NCBI GenBank assembly: GCA_029207755.1
Contig: JARCOQ010000067.1
Span: 62,001-126,000, forward strand
DNA length: 64,000 nucleotides
Origin: Chamaea fasciata
Taxonomy: Eukaryota; Chordata; Aves; Passeriformes; Sylviidae
Reading direction: 5' to 3'
Each line of letters starts with the position of its first letter. Position 1 is the stretch's first letter. The position numbers and the translations under genes are program-made. Positions 40,701 to 51,863 of this stretch are shown in pieces. The notes below the pieces were generated by a model that saw only the letters and a program-made list of their open reading frames with translations, was not told the origin of the DNA and did no database searches.

Positions 40701-42319
40701 AGGAATGTTTCTCCTGGGTAAAAAAAAAAAAAAAAAAAAAAAAAAGAGCAACAAAACCCCAATAATAATTCCGCGTAACCACTGATTTTTCTCATTGTTT
40801 TGTTGGGATTTGAGCAGAAAATTCTTGTCCAGTGTGTCACATTTCAGATTTGTGACCCGGTTCAGGAAAGCGAAGCCCGTCCCAGCTGTTGCGTGGGCTC
40901 TGCAGCTGAGCCGGGAGATATTTCCAGGGAAAAATGAAGGGTTTACGCTTCGTTTTGTTCTAATTAAGAGGGAAATCAGGGTTTGCTCCTGGCTCAGGGC
41001 AGAGCCCTCGCACCCTCACGGGTTTTATTTTTTAAGCCCCGACCCAGTGGAATTTGGGTAATCCGGGCTGGCGGATCCGCAGCAGGCCAATCCAGCCCTC
41101 CCGGGGACTCCTGGCTGCGCCAGTCAGGGCCGGATTTAATTAACACTTCATTTAATTAACCCCAAACCTTTCAGCCCTGCATTTCCAGGGCGCCGGTTCC
41201 ATCCGATCCTGGTGTTCCCAATTGCTTTTCCCTGCTCTCCCCGTGTTCCCAAGGGTTTTCCCCTGTTCTCCTGATGTTCCCGAGTGCTTTTCCCGCGCTC
41301 TCCTGGTATTTGCAAGTGTTCTTCCCTCCTCCTGTGCTCTCCCGATGTTCCTAGGTGTTTTTCCCTGCTCTCCCAATATTCCCAACTGCTTTTCCCTGTC
41401 CTCCCAATATTCCCAACTGCTTTTCCCTGTCCTCCCAATATTCCCAACTGCTTTTCCCTGTTCTCCCAATATTCCAAATTGCTTTTCCCTGTTCTCCCAA
41501 TATTCCAAATTGCTTTTCCCTGTTCTCCCAATATTCCCAAGCACCTTTCCCTGTCCTCCCAATATTCCCAATCGCTTTTCGCTGCTCTCCCGCTGTTCCC
41601 AAGCCCTTTCCCCGTTCTCCCAATATTCCCAATGGCTTTTCCCCGCTCTCCCGCTGTTCCCAAGCACCTTTCCCTGTTCTCCCAATATTCCCAATTGCTT
41701 TTCCCTGTTCTCCCAATATTCCCAAGCCCTTTTCCCCGCTCTCCCGCTGTTCCCAAGCCCTTTCCCCGTTCTCCCAATATTCCCAAGCCCTTTTCCCCGC
41801 TCTCCCACTGTTCCCAAGCACCTTTCCCTGTCCTCCCAATATTCCCAATTGCTTTTCCCCGCTCTCCCGCTGTTCCCAAGCCCTTTCCCCGTTCTCCCAA
41901 TATTCCCAATTGCTTTTCCCTGTTCTCCCAATATTCCCAATTGCTTTTCCCTGTCCTCCCAATATTCCCAAGCCCTTTTCCCCGCTCTCCCGCTGTTCCC
42001 AAGCACCTTTCCCTGTTCTCCCAATATTCCCAATTGCTTTTCCCTGTCCTCCCAACATTCCCAATTGCTTTTCCCCGCTCTCCCGCTGTTCCCAAGCACC
42101 TTTCCCTGTCCTCCCAATATTCCCAATTGCTTTTCCCCGTTCTCCCAATATTCCCAAGCCCTTTTCCCCGCTCTCGCGCCGTTCCCGAGCGTTTTTCCCA
42201 TCCCCTGCTGAGCCCGTGCTCTCCCTGCGTCCTCCCCAGGCGGTTCCTTCAGCGAGGAGACGGAGCAGAAGTTCGACCACTTCAGGGGACTCACAAATAA
42301 CAACGTGTCCGCCCGGTAG
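7428..42319 (+). CDS. LOXL2: LOXL2, lysyl oxidase-like 2: whole spliced coding region (13 exons)
   Basis: LOXL2 is a secreted copper- and lysyl-tyrosyl-quinone-dependent amine oxidase. It oxidises peptidyl lysine to allysine and so cross-links collagen (notably type IV) and elastin; nuclear roles are also reported. Joining the 13 exons listed below gives 2,322 bases, 773 residues plus stop, with every splice phase agreeing; the human protein has 774. A signal peptide (1-25, cleaved before QYEHW) precedes four SRCR domains (about 57-158, 187-301, 325-424, 434-543) and the catalytic domain (about 547-750). Copper-ligand histidines are H625, H627 and H629; cofactor residues are K652 (GHK) and Y688 (YRHDID). 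Stretches such as [16 protein letters not shown] and [13 protein letters not shown] mark LOXL2 rather than LOXL3 or LOXL4, and R3HCC1 next door agrees. No frameshift or missing exon was seen. Confidence 0.97.
7783..8260 (+). repeat. Tandem copies of the donor end of LOXL2 exon 1
   Basis: The last 67 bases of exon 1 (7716-7782) recur at 7877-7943 and 8047-8113 with only a few changes, each still followed by GTGAGG. A decayed fourth copy starts at 8217. Start-to-start spacing is 161, 170 and 170 bases, so the repeat unit joins exon end and intron. The copies lack an AG just upstream (they follow TTTCTCTC then CG), so they look unusable as internal exons, although their donor sites are intact. 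Confidence 0.9.
8750..8895. repeat. AT-rich low-complexity block
   Basis: Almost pure A and T, with repeated TATTATAATAT and TATATATTTATTT motifs, in LOXL2 intron 1. Confidence 0.75.
8913..9160 (+). pseudogene. Duplicate of the acceptor end of LOXL2 exon 2 with an early stop
   Basis: This segment matches about 9240-9503 (intron end plus first bases of exon 2), including 'ccaaatggataaaggatggg' and 'tccagatccagggaatccag'. The acceptor TTTTCCCATTCCAG is intact at 9123. Read in the normal phase the copy gives [10 protein letters not shown] and then TAG (9153-9155). No strong donor follows (only GAGGTGCTG). It is a tandem-duplication relic that could act as a poison exon. Confidence 0.85.
9472..9647 (+). 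CDS. LOXL2: LOXL2 coding exon 2 (end of SRCR1)
   Basis: Acceptor CCTTTTCCAG at 9471; the donor GTAATT follows GAG (phase 0). It encodes [20 protein letters not shown] through NSLINQIE, closing SRCR1 and the linker to SRCR2. Confidence 0.95.
9722..10140. repeat. 40-base minisatellite in LOXL2 intron 2
   Basis: About ten copies of a unit containing ATTATCAGTTTATCCCATTT and CATTCCATGTATTTATTC. Two unit types differ at CCATT versus CTTATT and alternate in places. Confidence 0.9.
10320..10835. repeat. 81-base minisatellite with an open 27-residue repeat
   Basis: Six copies of an exactly 81-base unit. Because 81 is divisible by three, the + frame stays open from 10264 to 10842 and would read [20 protein letters not shown] followed by AALSIPG. 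Copies alternate between HIPG..AAL and HIAG..TVL types, so pairs were copied together. It lies inside intron 2 with no flanking exon signals, so coding is unlikely. Confidence 0.85.
11715..11830 (-). mobile_element. CR1-like LINE 3' fragment (antisense)
   Basis: Contains 'cttccagggatccaggggca', 'ctgggaattccagcccagcc' and 'aggaattccttccca', in antisense. Confidence 0.6.
13195..13310 (+). mobile_element. CR1-like LINE 3' fragment
   Basis: Sense-oriented CR1 3' end: 'tccctggaagtgttcaaggt', 'ggagcagcctgggatggtgg', 'gaggtgtccc'. Confidence 0.55.
13430..13765. repeat. Degenerate tandem repeat of roughly 100-140 bases
   Basis: Three imperfect units, each holding an A/C run near AAAAAACCCC, CCTGGGCAT, and 'caggggaatattcc' or 'caaggaaatattcc'. 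A further part of the unit (GATTGATCCCTGAGCATCC) recurs at 13897 beyond an inserted CR1-like segment. Confidence 0.65.
13778..14308. repeat. Inverted repeat with CR1-like arms
   Basis: The arm at 13778-13893 and the reverse complement of 14191-14308 are nearly identical, sharing 'aagctgggatggagatttgg', 'gataagggagg', 'ggtgggata' and 'gggaaggaattcctggctgg'. The loop is about 300 bases. The arms carry CR1-like sequence plus neighbouring DNA, which favours inverted duplication over two separate insertions. Confidence 0.75.
14050..14190 (-). mobile_element. CR1-like LINE 3' fragment (antisense)
   Basis: From 'gtggaatcctggtttgggtg' to 'gggcacttccagggatccag' and 'gggcagccacagctcctctg', antisense, running into the right arm of the inverted repeat. 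Confidence 0.65.
14765..15145. repeat. 71-82 base minisatellite in LOXL2 intron 2
   Basis: Five units begin near 14791, 14862, 14944, 15023 and 15104 with 'gggagggaaaaggggacggg' or a close variant, followed by 'ttggttttgctcccagacaa'. Confidence 0.9.
15590..16012. repeat. 30-base minisatellite in LOXL2 intron 2
   Basis: About 14 copies of a unit near GGAGTGGGAAATACAGGAAT plus TTCAAGTGCT. The unit length is a multiple of three, so both strands show long repetitive open frames with no biological support. Confidence 0.9.
16400..16930. mobile_element. Dispersed repeat copy A (unclassified, possibly LTR-derived)
   Basis: This segment shares ordered motifs with 28450-29000: 'gtgtccaaaaa', 'cagaggag', 'gtttccct', 'ttggaggattcagcctcct' versus 'ttggaggacccatcctcct', 'ggctgagg', and 'gtttgtttgtgaggacaaat' versus 'gtttgtttgtaaagacaaat'. 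A 500-base dispersed element is implied; the class is not determined. Confidence 0.5.
16987..17002 (+). repeat. Poly-G run
   Basis: An uninterrupted G run of about 16 bases between AT-rich flanks in LOXL2 intron 2; likely prone to slippage. Confidence 0.8.
17450..18110. repeat. About 60-base minisatellite in LOXL2 intron 2
   Basis: Ten or so units carrying 'ccagccaggatttgcccc', 'ctgcagggttggtttgtg' and 'tcctcagggaatcttttc', with internal length variation. Confidence 0.9.
18485..18690 (-). mobile_element. CR1-like LINE 3' fragment (antisense)
   Basis: One of the better-kept antisense copies: 'aaggtttgggttggaaagga', 'gaatcatctcatcccacccc', 'gtgggcagggacacgtccca', 'cagcctggccttgggcactg' and 'agggatccaggggcggccac'. 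Confidence 0.75.
18775..19310. repeat. 94-base minisatellite ending at the exon 3 acceptor
   Basis: Six units spaced about 94 bases apart; 'ccagcaccattccc' or a variant falls near 18832, 18926, 19020, 19113, 19208 and 19302. Most units contain 'attttccacctacag' or 'ttttccacccacag', which resembles a splice acceptor. The last unit runs directly into the real polypyrimidine tract of exon 3. Confidence 0.9.
19344..19555 (+). CDS. LOXL2: LOXL2 coding exon 3 (SRCR2 first part)
   Basis: Acceptor CCCTCCCCCAG at 19343. It encodes [20 protein letters not shown] through the SRCR2 core [20 protein letters not shown] and ends TAC-AA before GTAAGG (phase 2). Confidence 0.95.
19725..20155. repeat. CCATCCTGTGTCC-type minisatellite in LOXL2 intron 3
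   Basis: More than 20 short units built from 'ccattccatgtc', 'ccatcctgtgtcc' and 'cattccgtgtctcctatt' in mixed order. Strongly pyrimidine-rich on the + strand. Confidence 0.85.
20715..22260. repeat. About 210-base tandem repeat (three adjacent units plus one remote)
   Basis: The phrase 'gttaacaagatcctgatctg' or a variant recurs near 21673, 21881 and 22099, with an outlying copy near 20729. Each unit continues with 'gaacagcccaaagccac', 'ggagggaaaatcaggaata', 'tgcctgcaggattcccagga' and 'gattgttttggagagggaaa'. No coding sense. Confidence 0.85.
23060..23560. repeat. 34-base minisatellite in LOXL2 intron 3
   Basis: About 14 copies of a unit near TTTTTCAGCCTCTGCTCGGT plus GGGATTTGGGTGGA. Each contains a short pyrimidine tract followed by CAG. 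Confidence 0.92.
24095..24385. repeat. Two-copy tandem duplication of about 150 bases
   Basis: The blocks starting near 24100 and 24255 share 'cttgtctgctctggagc', 'gaggaaaattctccttc', 'ctcagcacagctgggaag' and 'tcgtcctccttgggtt'. Confidence 0.8.
24885..25450. repeat. 47-base minisatellite in LOXL2 intron 3
   Basis: Eleven to twelve nearly identical copies of a 47-base unit starting CCAAATCACTGCTTTTCCTC and ending CAGATCAGTGTGC. Low divergence suggests recent or ongoing turnover. The unit has no stop in any + frame, so three overlapping open frames result. Confidence 0.95.
25645..25885. repeat. 32-base minisatellite in LOXL2 intron 3
   Basis: Seven or eight copies of CCCAGTTAGGATGGAGCTG followed by GATTCCTTCCTTT. 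Units alternate between CTGAATT and CTGGATT, so the array grew by two-unit steps. Confidence 0.92.
26120..26405. repeat. About 45-base minisatellite before LOXL2 exon 4
   Basis: Six units of 'tttggggggttctccagccc' plus 'ttttccatttggaattaagg', followed by T-rich sequence leading to the exon 4 acceptor. Confidence 0.88.
26536..26755 (+). CDS. LOXL2: LOXL2 coding exon 4 (end of SRCR2, linker)
   Basis: Acceptor CCTTTCCAG at 26535; donor GTGAGC (phase 0). It encodes [20 protein letters not shown] through the linker [14 protein letters not shown] potential N-glycosylation site NGS sits in KNGSC. The human PACE4 cleavage site falls after the lysine of FRK; here the residue four back from the cut is Gly rather than Arg. 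Confidence 0.95.
26870..26990 (-). mobile_element. CR1-like LINE 3' fragment (antisense), first of two
   Basis: Contains 'ccaggttatcccagcctggc', 'gctcccagggatccaggggc' and 'gcctctgggaattccagccc'. It abuts a short piece of the 16.4/28.5 kb dispersed repeat at 26790-26860. Confidence 0.65.
27005..27190 (-). mobile_element. CR1-like LINE 3' fragment (antisense), second of two
   Basis: Contains 'gcctggccttgggcacttcc', 'agggatccaggggcagccac' and 'agccaggaattccttcccaa'. Same orientation as the previous copy. Confidence 0.65.
27577..28190 (+). repeat. 614-base AGAGG pentanucleotide array (pure purine on the + strand)
   Basis: Uninterrupted A and G only, in about 122 AGAGG units, with a single phase slip near 27888 (GAGAGAGAGG). 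It ends 39 bases before LOXL2 exon 5. Tracts of this kind can form triplex DNA and are hard to replicate and sequence, so the true length may differ. Confidence 0.98.
28230..28413 (+). CDS. LOXL2: LOXL2 coding exon 5 (SRCR3 first part)
   Basis: Acceptor TGTCCCTTGCAG at 28229, just after the purine array. It encodes [20 protein letters not shown] and the SRCR core [17 protein letters not shown] through ARLGQ, ending in phase 1 before GTGAGC. Confidence 0.95.
28450..29000. mobile_element. Dispersed repeat copy B (unclassified, possibly LTR-derived)
   Basis: Second copy of the element at 16400-16930. An AATAAA lies near 28521. The part 'gtttgtttgtaaagacaaat' is itself repeated ('atttgtttataaagacaaat') about 90 bases further on. 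No reverse transcriptase or other coding remnant is visible. Confidence 0.5.
29580..29800. repeat. A-rich tandem repeat in LOXL2 intron 5
   Basis: Four or so units of 'cttgttgtgagaataa' followed by an A-rich run, degenerate. Confidence 0.75.
30183..30285. repeat. 19-base tandem repeat
   Basis: Five exact copies of GTCCCTTGGGATGGGTGAC. Confidence 0.95.
31872..32023 (+). CDS. LOXL2: LOXL2 coding exon 6 (end of SRCR3)
   Basis: The acceptor is a long T then C tract ending AAG at 31871, a less usual -3 base. It encodes [20 protein letters not shown] through [20 protein letters not shown] and ends in phase 0 before GTGAGC. Confidence 0.94.
32140..32711 (+). repeat. Three tandem copies of the acceptor end of LOXL2 exon 7
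   Basis: Units of 139-159 bases repeat the intron end plus the first 45 or so bases of exon 7. Exon-like starts are at 32274 (after CTGCAG), 32413 (after CTGCAG) and 32572 (after CTATAG); the real exon starts at 32712. All copies keep a recognisable [14 protein letters not shown] reading. Copy 2 has TAG at 32440, and copy 1 hits TGA about 22 codons in. They are relics but keep usable acceptor signals. Confidence 0.9.
32712..32879 (+). CDS. LOXL2: LOXL2 coding exon 7 (SRCR4 first part)
   Basis: Acceptor GTGTCCTGCAG at 32711. It encodes [20 protein letters not shown] then [10 protein letters not shown], with a potential N-glycosylation site NGT that matches the human NGS site, through [11 protein letters not shown]. 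Both ends are phase 0. Confidence 0.95.
33055..33345 (+). mobile_element. CR1-like LINE 3' fragment
   Basis: A longer sense copy: 'gggaatggcttcccgctgcc', 'ttagatggaatgttggggat', 'ggaattcccagaggagctgt', 'ccatccctggaagtgtccga', 'ggagcaacctgggacagtgg' and 'gtgtccctgcccacggt'. It still shows the order of the intact element's last 300 bases. Confidence 0.75.
33610..33745 (+). mobile_element. CR1-like LINE 3' fragment
   Basis: Sense copy ending 'cctgcccatgggatgacctt' and 'tccaacccaaaccattccat', which is the extreme 3' end of CR1. Confidence 0.75.
34365..34630 (+). mobile_element. CR1-like LINE 3' fragment
   Basis: Sense copy with 'gggagaatggcttcctactc', 'ggaattcccagaggagctgt', 'gacagtgggaggtgtccctg' and 'tggatgagctttaaggc'. 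Its tail (AAGGATTTGGTGACAAA) resembles the tail of the 33.1 kb copy (AAGGGTTTGGTGACAAA), including sequence beyond the element, which suggests segmental duplication. Confidence 0.75.
34773..34938 (+). CDS. LOXL2: LOXL2 coding exon 8 (end of SRCR4)
   Basis: Acceptor TTTCCCCCACCCAG at 34772. It encodes [20 protein letters not shown] through FGAGVSCSE and ends in phase 1 before GTGAGT. Confidence 0.95.
35000..35115 (+). mobile_element. CR1-like LINE 3' fragment, truncated
   Basis: Short sense remnant: 'agagaggttctggaggtgtc', 'cttggagccagctggaattg', 'ctgcccctgcccatggtggg'. It borders the GGGATCCAT array. Confidence 0.5.
35110..35322. repeat. GGATCCATGGGAT-type tandem repeat
   Basis: About 20 short units mixing GATCCATGGGATG and GATCCATGAGATG, with several BamHI and NcoI-like palindromes. 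Confidence 0.88.
35425..35595 (+). mobile_element. CR1-like LINE 3' fragment
   Basis: Sense copy from 'gggatggaattcccggggga' to 'ccacccaaaccgtcccacga', reaching the element's 3' end. Confidence 0.7.
35600..35940. other. AT-rich, non-repetitive island of unknown origin
   Basis: From about 35605 the sequence changes abruptly from GC-rich CR1-like DNA to about 340 bases of AT-rich, apparently unique sequence (for example 'gtgtacgtgttacccctatg', 'ggtggcatttctgctctgat') that ends in a T run before exon 9. It matches no repeat, mitochondrial gene or coding family that I could recognise. Confidence 0.5.
35987..36230 (+). CDS. LOXL2: LOXL2 coding exon 9 (start of catalytic domain, first copper ligand)
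   Basis: Acceptor CCCTCCCTCCAG at 35986. It encodes [20 protein letters not shown] through [11 protein letters not shown] and ends CG before GTGGGT (phase 2). It supplies copper-ligand H625. An NTS sequon occurs in [12 protein letters not shown]. Confidence 0.95.
36445..36715. repeat. 21-base minisatellite in LOXL2 intron 9
   Basis: About 12 copies of CCCATAGCTGGGATACCCAT plus T, with variants. The unit is a multiple of three and open on both strands. Confidence 0.88.
37380..37515 (+). mobile_element. CR1-like LINE 3' fragment
   Basis: Sense copy: 'aatgtcccaggccgggttgg', 'ggcttggagcaacctggggc', 'cctgccatggacagggatgg'. Confidence 0.6.
37655..37770 (+). CDS. LOXL2: LOXL2 coding exon 10 (copper ligands and cofactor lysine)
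   Basis: Acceptor GTGTCCCCACAG at 37654. It encodes [20 protein letters not shown] then [18 protein letters not shown]. This gives copper ligands H627 and H629, the cofactor lysine K652 in GHK, and the NGT sequon at N643. The donor is GTGTGT, weaker than the others. Confidence 0.95.
37878..38430. repeat. GGAT tetranucleotide array in LOXL2 intron 10
   Basis: ATGG/GGAT repeats with interspersed GGATCCATGG and GGAGGGATGG blocks from 37878 to 38262, and a shorter tract from 38358 to 38430. The reverse complement gives the long HPSIHPS-type open frames. Confidence 0.93.
38705..38841 (+). CDS. LOXL2: LOXL2 coding exon 11 (cofactor tyrosine)
   Basis: Acceptor TCTCCCCCCCAG at 38704. It encodes [20 protein letters not shown] then [20 protein letters not shown] and GDYLFQ. 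Y688 in VYRHDID is the partner of K652 in the lysyl-tyrosyl-quinone cofactor. Ends in phase 0. Confidence 0.95.
39330..39775 (+). mobile_element. CR1-like LINE 3' fragment, about 440 bases
   Basis: The longest sense copy in LOXL2. It includes upstream CR1 features absent from the shorter pieces ('gaatgttcacctggagcagg', 'aaaggctccagggagagctc', 'gggaatggcttcccgctggg') and runs to 'ccttcccacccaaaccactc' at the 3' end. Confidence 0.8.
39980..40091 (+). CDS. LOXL2: LOXL2 coding exon 12 (catalytic domain)
   Basis: Acceptor ACAACCCCAG at 39979. It encodes [20 protein letters not shown] then [17 protein letters not shown] and ends in phase 1 before GTGAGG. Confidence 0.95.
41205..42190. repeat. 31-base minisatellite, nearly 1 kb, in LOXL2 intron 12
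   Basis: About 31 copies of a unit near CTTTTCCCTGTTCTCCCAAT plus ATTCCCAATTG. A second unit type has CGCTCTCCCGCTGTTCCCAA followed by GCACC or GCCC. The two types are interleaved in blocks. The array is strongly pyrimidine-rich on the + strand and ends about 50 bases before the last exon. Confidence 0.95.
42240..42319 (+). CDS. LOXL2: LOXL2 coding exon 13 (C-terminus and stop)
   Basis: Acceptor GTCCTCCCCAG at 42239. It encodes [20 protein letters not shown] then NVSAR and TAG at 42317-42319. An NVS sequon lies three residues from the end. Confidence 0.95.
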
Positions 42320-43295
42320 AATTCCCACTAACTTAAGGCAGCCTGGACTCCGGCTCCGGCCCTTCCCGAACCACTGCAGCCCTCCCCGGGAAACCTGGAG
42401 CCTCGATCCAAGCGGGAATTTCAGGCGGATCAATCCTGCAAGAAGCCTCTCCCCACCCTCTCCACTTTAGGTGCTCAAGGCCACCCCCTCGGTGCCTCCT
42501 GCGATTCCTCCGCTCCAACAACCATTCCAAAAAGATTTTTTTCCTCCCGTCTTTTTTTTTTTTTTTGCGGCACTCCTCAGGTCGGGTGCCAGCCACCCAA
42601 AAAAAGTGCCTTTTCCCTTCATTTCCAAGGCATTGCTTGGGAATTTTCAGCTCTTTCACTCTGTCCGTGCTGCTGCTTCCCGCGCTCCTCGGCACTCGCA
42701 AGGAAATATAAGGAAAGGGGAAAACAAAAAAAGAAAAAAGGAAAATAAATTAAAAAGGAAAATAAATTAAAAAGGAAAAAAAACAAAAAAAAAGGAGCAG
42801 CTTTTTTTGTGAGCAGAACAGTGTAAAGCTGAATTTAATACTGCAGTGAAAAACGCCGGGAGAGCCAACGACCGCCGCGCGCCGGACCGGGAACGTGGGA
42901 CTTTTCACATGGAATTTCCACCCGGAATTCGTTCGTTTCACACGGAATTCAATCTCACGTGGAATTCATCTCAAGCTCCCCGAAGCACCCAGAACTCGGC
43001 AGTATTCCCGGGAATTCCCACCCCACACAGGGCTTTCCTCCACCCGACCAGGTGTTTGTGCCCATCCCAAGATCACCTCCTGACTGAAATCCCATCTTTT
43101 CTTTTTTTAAATTATTATTATTTTAACGGCTAAATTCATCAGGGTGTCGTTGTATCCCCGTGCACCTTGCAGAGGGAATTCCTGCCTCTCCTCCCACCCC
43201 GGGATCTGCTCCTGTGGGAATTCCCAGCGCTCCTCTGTTTGTTTGAGGACACATTTTGCTACAGAGCTCCAATAAAAACCATTTTTTTTTTCTCC
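42320..43295 (+). other. LOXL2: LOXL2 3' untranslated region (end uncertain)
   Basis: Two AATAAA motifs occur at 42744-42749 and 42761-42766 in an A-rich patch, about 430 bases after the stop, and another at 43271-43276. The last is followed by a T-rich stretch and would give a UTR of roughly 970 bases. Which one is used cannot be told from sequence alone. Confidence 0.55.
43271..43276 (+). terminator. Candidate LOXL2 polyadenylation signal
   Basis: AATAAA in the context CTCCAATAAAAACC, about 950 bases past the stop codon. The alternatives at 42744 and 42761 are equally canonical but lie in simple A-rich sequence. Confidence 0.4.
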
Positions 43296-44106
43296 CCCAG
43301 GGGAAAAAAAAAAAAATAATCACTTTACAATCCCTCCGTGTATTTCTCCTTAAATTTTTCTGGAAATTTGGGGTTTTTTTTTTTCCTCCTTTTTCTACAA
43401 CAAAGGTGACCTGAAATTCCAGCTGCAAAACTGTCCCCCAAACCCCCACATCACAGGGATGTGAGGAAAAAATACAGGAAATGTTTTTGAGCATTTCAAC
43501 TCAAAAATGAAAAATTTTGGTTTTGCCTCGGAATTCCAGACCTGGAGCAGGAGCAGAGCTTGGGATGGGGGTGGAAGCTCATTTAAAACCCTGGAGGGTT
43601 TGGGGGTTTTTTTACCCCCCTAAATGAGCAGATCCCAACTTTCAGGGAAGCTCAGGCCCTTGAAACTCTGCAAATAAGGAACAACAACAACAACAAATTC
43701 CCTAAAACTTGGATCCACTGCCTGTCAAGTTTCCCGGGATAACCTCAACAGCAACAAACGACAACAAACGTGGAACAGATTTTTGAACTCCTGCCGAATT
43801 CGGACCCAAACCCAAAAAAATCCCAATTTTCTTACTCTTAACACCTATTTTTAGCTTTGTTTCTTTTTTTTTTTTTTTTTAATGGGAAAACAAAGCAGGA
43901 ATAAGGAATAAAACAACCACCTTATCCCTGCAGGTGCCTCCCCGGGGGCGCTTTTAAAACACCCAACCGAGAATTCCAGCACTTCCCAGGGGGGCTCCAA
44001 AAAAAAAAAAAGTTCCAAATTAAACCTGAACGAGAAACTTTTCCCAACTTTGGTGCCGATCCACGAAGGAACAACCCCCCTCATGGCACTGCCTGCTCTG
44101 CATGCA
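43296..44106. other. Gap between the convergent LOXL2 and R3HCC1 3' ends
   Basis: No coding sequence. Several A or T runs and a short CAACAA repeat (43682-43698) are present. It may contain the remaining 3' UTR of either gene. Confidence 0.5.
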
Positions 44107-44112
44107 TTTAAT
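44107..44112 (-). terminator. Candidate R3HCC1 polyadenylation signal
   Basis: TTTAAT on the + strand, ATTAAA on the - strand, 60 bases after the R3HCC1 stop. This would give an unusually short 3' UTR, and no AATAAA was noticed close by on the - strand. Confidence 0.3.
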
Positions 44113-44171
44113 AGCACGGCCATGCTCGTCTTTACAGCCTTTTTTTGGGGGTTTTTTTTTTTTTTTTGGGA

Positions 44172-50739
<6,568 letters not shown>

Positions 50740-50791
50740 GGAGCGCAGCGCCAGGGTGGCGGCGGGGGGAGCCTGCCGGGGGACAGCGGGA

Positions 50792-50817
50792 CACGTGGGG
50801 GGACAGCGGGACACGTG
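50792..50817. promoter_or_regulatory. Two CACGTG E-boxes 20 bases apart
   Basis: CACGTG occurs at 50792-50797 and 50812-50817 within two exact copies of GGACAGCGGGACACGTGGGG, 40-60 bases upstream of the R3HCC1 start. Such palindromes are bound by USF and MYC-family factors. Function is inferred. Confidence 0.45.
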
Positions 50818-51133
50818 GGGGGACCGCCGCGAACCCCCGCCCGTGGGTGCCCAGCACCCCCTGACAAATCTCACCCGCCCCTCGTCTGCAGCCCGTGATC
50901 CCCCCCATCCCTGGGAATCCCGAAATTCCCCGCCCTGGGCATCCCAAAATCCCCCCCCCCGACCTGGGCATTCCAACATCCCCCCGACCTGGCCGTCCCC
51001 AGCATCTCTGCACCCCGTTATCCCCTTCCCAGGACACCCCCAGCCTCCATCCCGCCCTCTGCAGCCCCTCTCTTCCCCCTGCCCCCCCTTCTCTCAGCGC
51101 ACCCCAGCGCCACGTGCTGCCTGCCGTCCTCCC

Positions 51134-51174
<41 letters not shown>
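51134..51174. repeat. ATC trinucleotide microsatellite
   Basis: Thirteen CAT/ATC units, nearly perfect. Confidence 0.96.
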
Positions 51175-51316
51175 CCGCCCCTATCCCCGCGCCCCCCGGC
51201 TCCCGCACCCCCCGTGTCCCCCCCCAGGCTCCGGCCGCCCCGTCCGGGGTCCCCCCGCGTCCTCACCGCCAGGCCCGGCCGAGCAGCGGATGCCGGTGCG
51301 GCGCCTGCGCCCGGAC

Positions 51317-51612
51317 CCGGCTCCTCCCGCTCGGTTCTGGCTCCTCCTGCTCTGTCCCGGCTCCTCCTGCTCGATCCCGGCTCCTCCTTCTCGATCCAGG
51401 CTCCTCCTGCCCGATCCCGGCTCCTCCTGCCCGATCCCGGCTCCTCCCGCTCGGTTCTGGCTCCTCCTGCCCGATCCCGGCTCCTCCCCTCGGTTCTGGC
51501 TCCTCCTGCCCGATCCCGGCTCCTCCCGCTCGGTTCTGGCTCCTCCTTCTCGATCCCGGCTCCTCCCGCTCGATCCCGGCTCCTCCCGCTCTGTCCCGGA
51601 TCGTCCCGTCGC
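51317..51612. repeat. 20-base GC-rich minisatellite
   Basis: About 14 copies of CCCGGCTCCTCCTGCTCGAT and variants (TGCCCGAT, CGCTCGGTTCTGG). Confidence 0.92.
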
Positions 51613-51863
51613 GCTCCGGCTCTTCCATGCTGATCGCGGCTTGATCCGTGCCGGGGTCCGTGCCAGGCAATCCCAGCTCGGGCAGGATCCCACCTCCTGC
51701 CCCTGGGCCAGAGCAGATGTTTTGTCCTTCCTGCATCAGCTCCAGACACGGCCCCGGGGCTCCGGGGGGGGCGCCCAGACCCGCAGGACGAGGCTCTGAG
51801 CACGGGGACAGCCCGGGCTGAGCCCAGGAGAGTTATCCTGGGAAATCCTGGGAGTTCTGAGCA

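Larger units (their letters stand above)
50755..51750 (-). promoter_or_regulatory. Probable GC-rich promoter region of R3HCC1
   Basis: GC-rich sequence with many CG dinucleotides directly upstream of R3HCC1 exon 1, including a 20-base direct repeat with two CACGTG boxes. No TATA box was seen. The extent is approximate and includes two repeat arrays. Confidence 0.4.

Noticed and set aside
7428..42319. Identity as LOXL3 or LOXL4
   Set aside because: All four SRCR domains and the linker match LOXL2 most closely, the length is 773 against 774 in human LOXL2, and R3HCC1 is the known LOXL2 neighbour.
41152..42470. Long open frames on both strands over the 31-base array
   Set aside because: Purely repetitive peptides in all frames; the true last exon of LOXL2 overlaps the end in its own frame.
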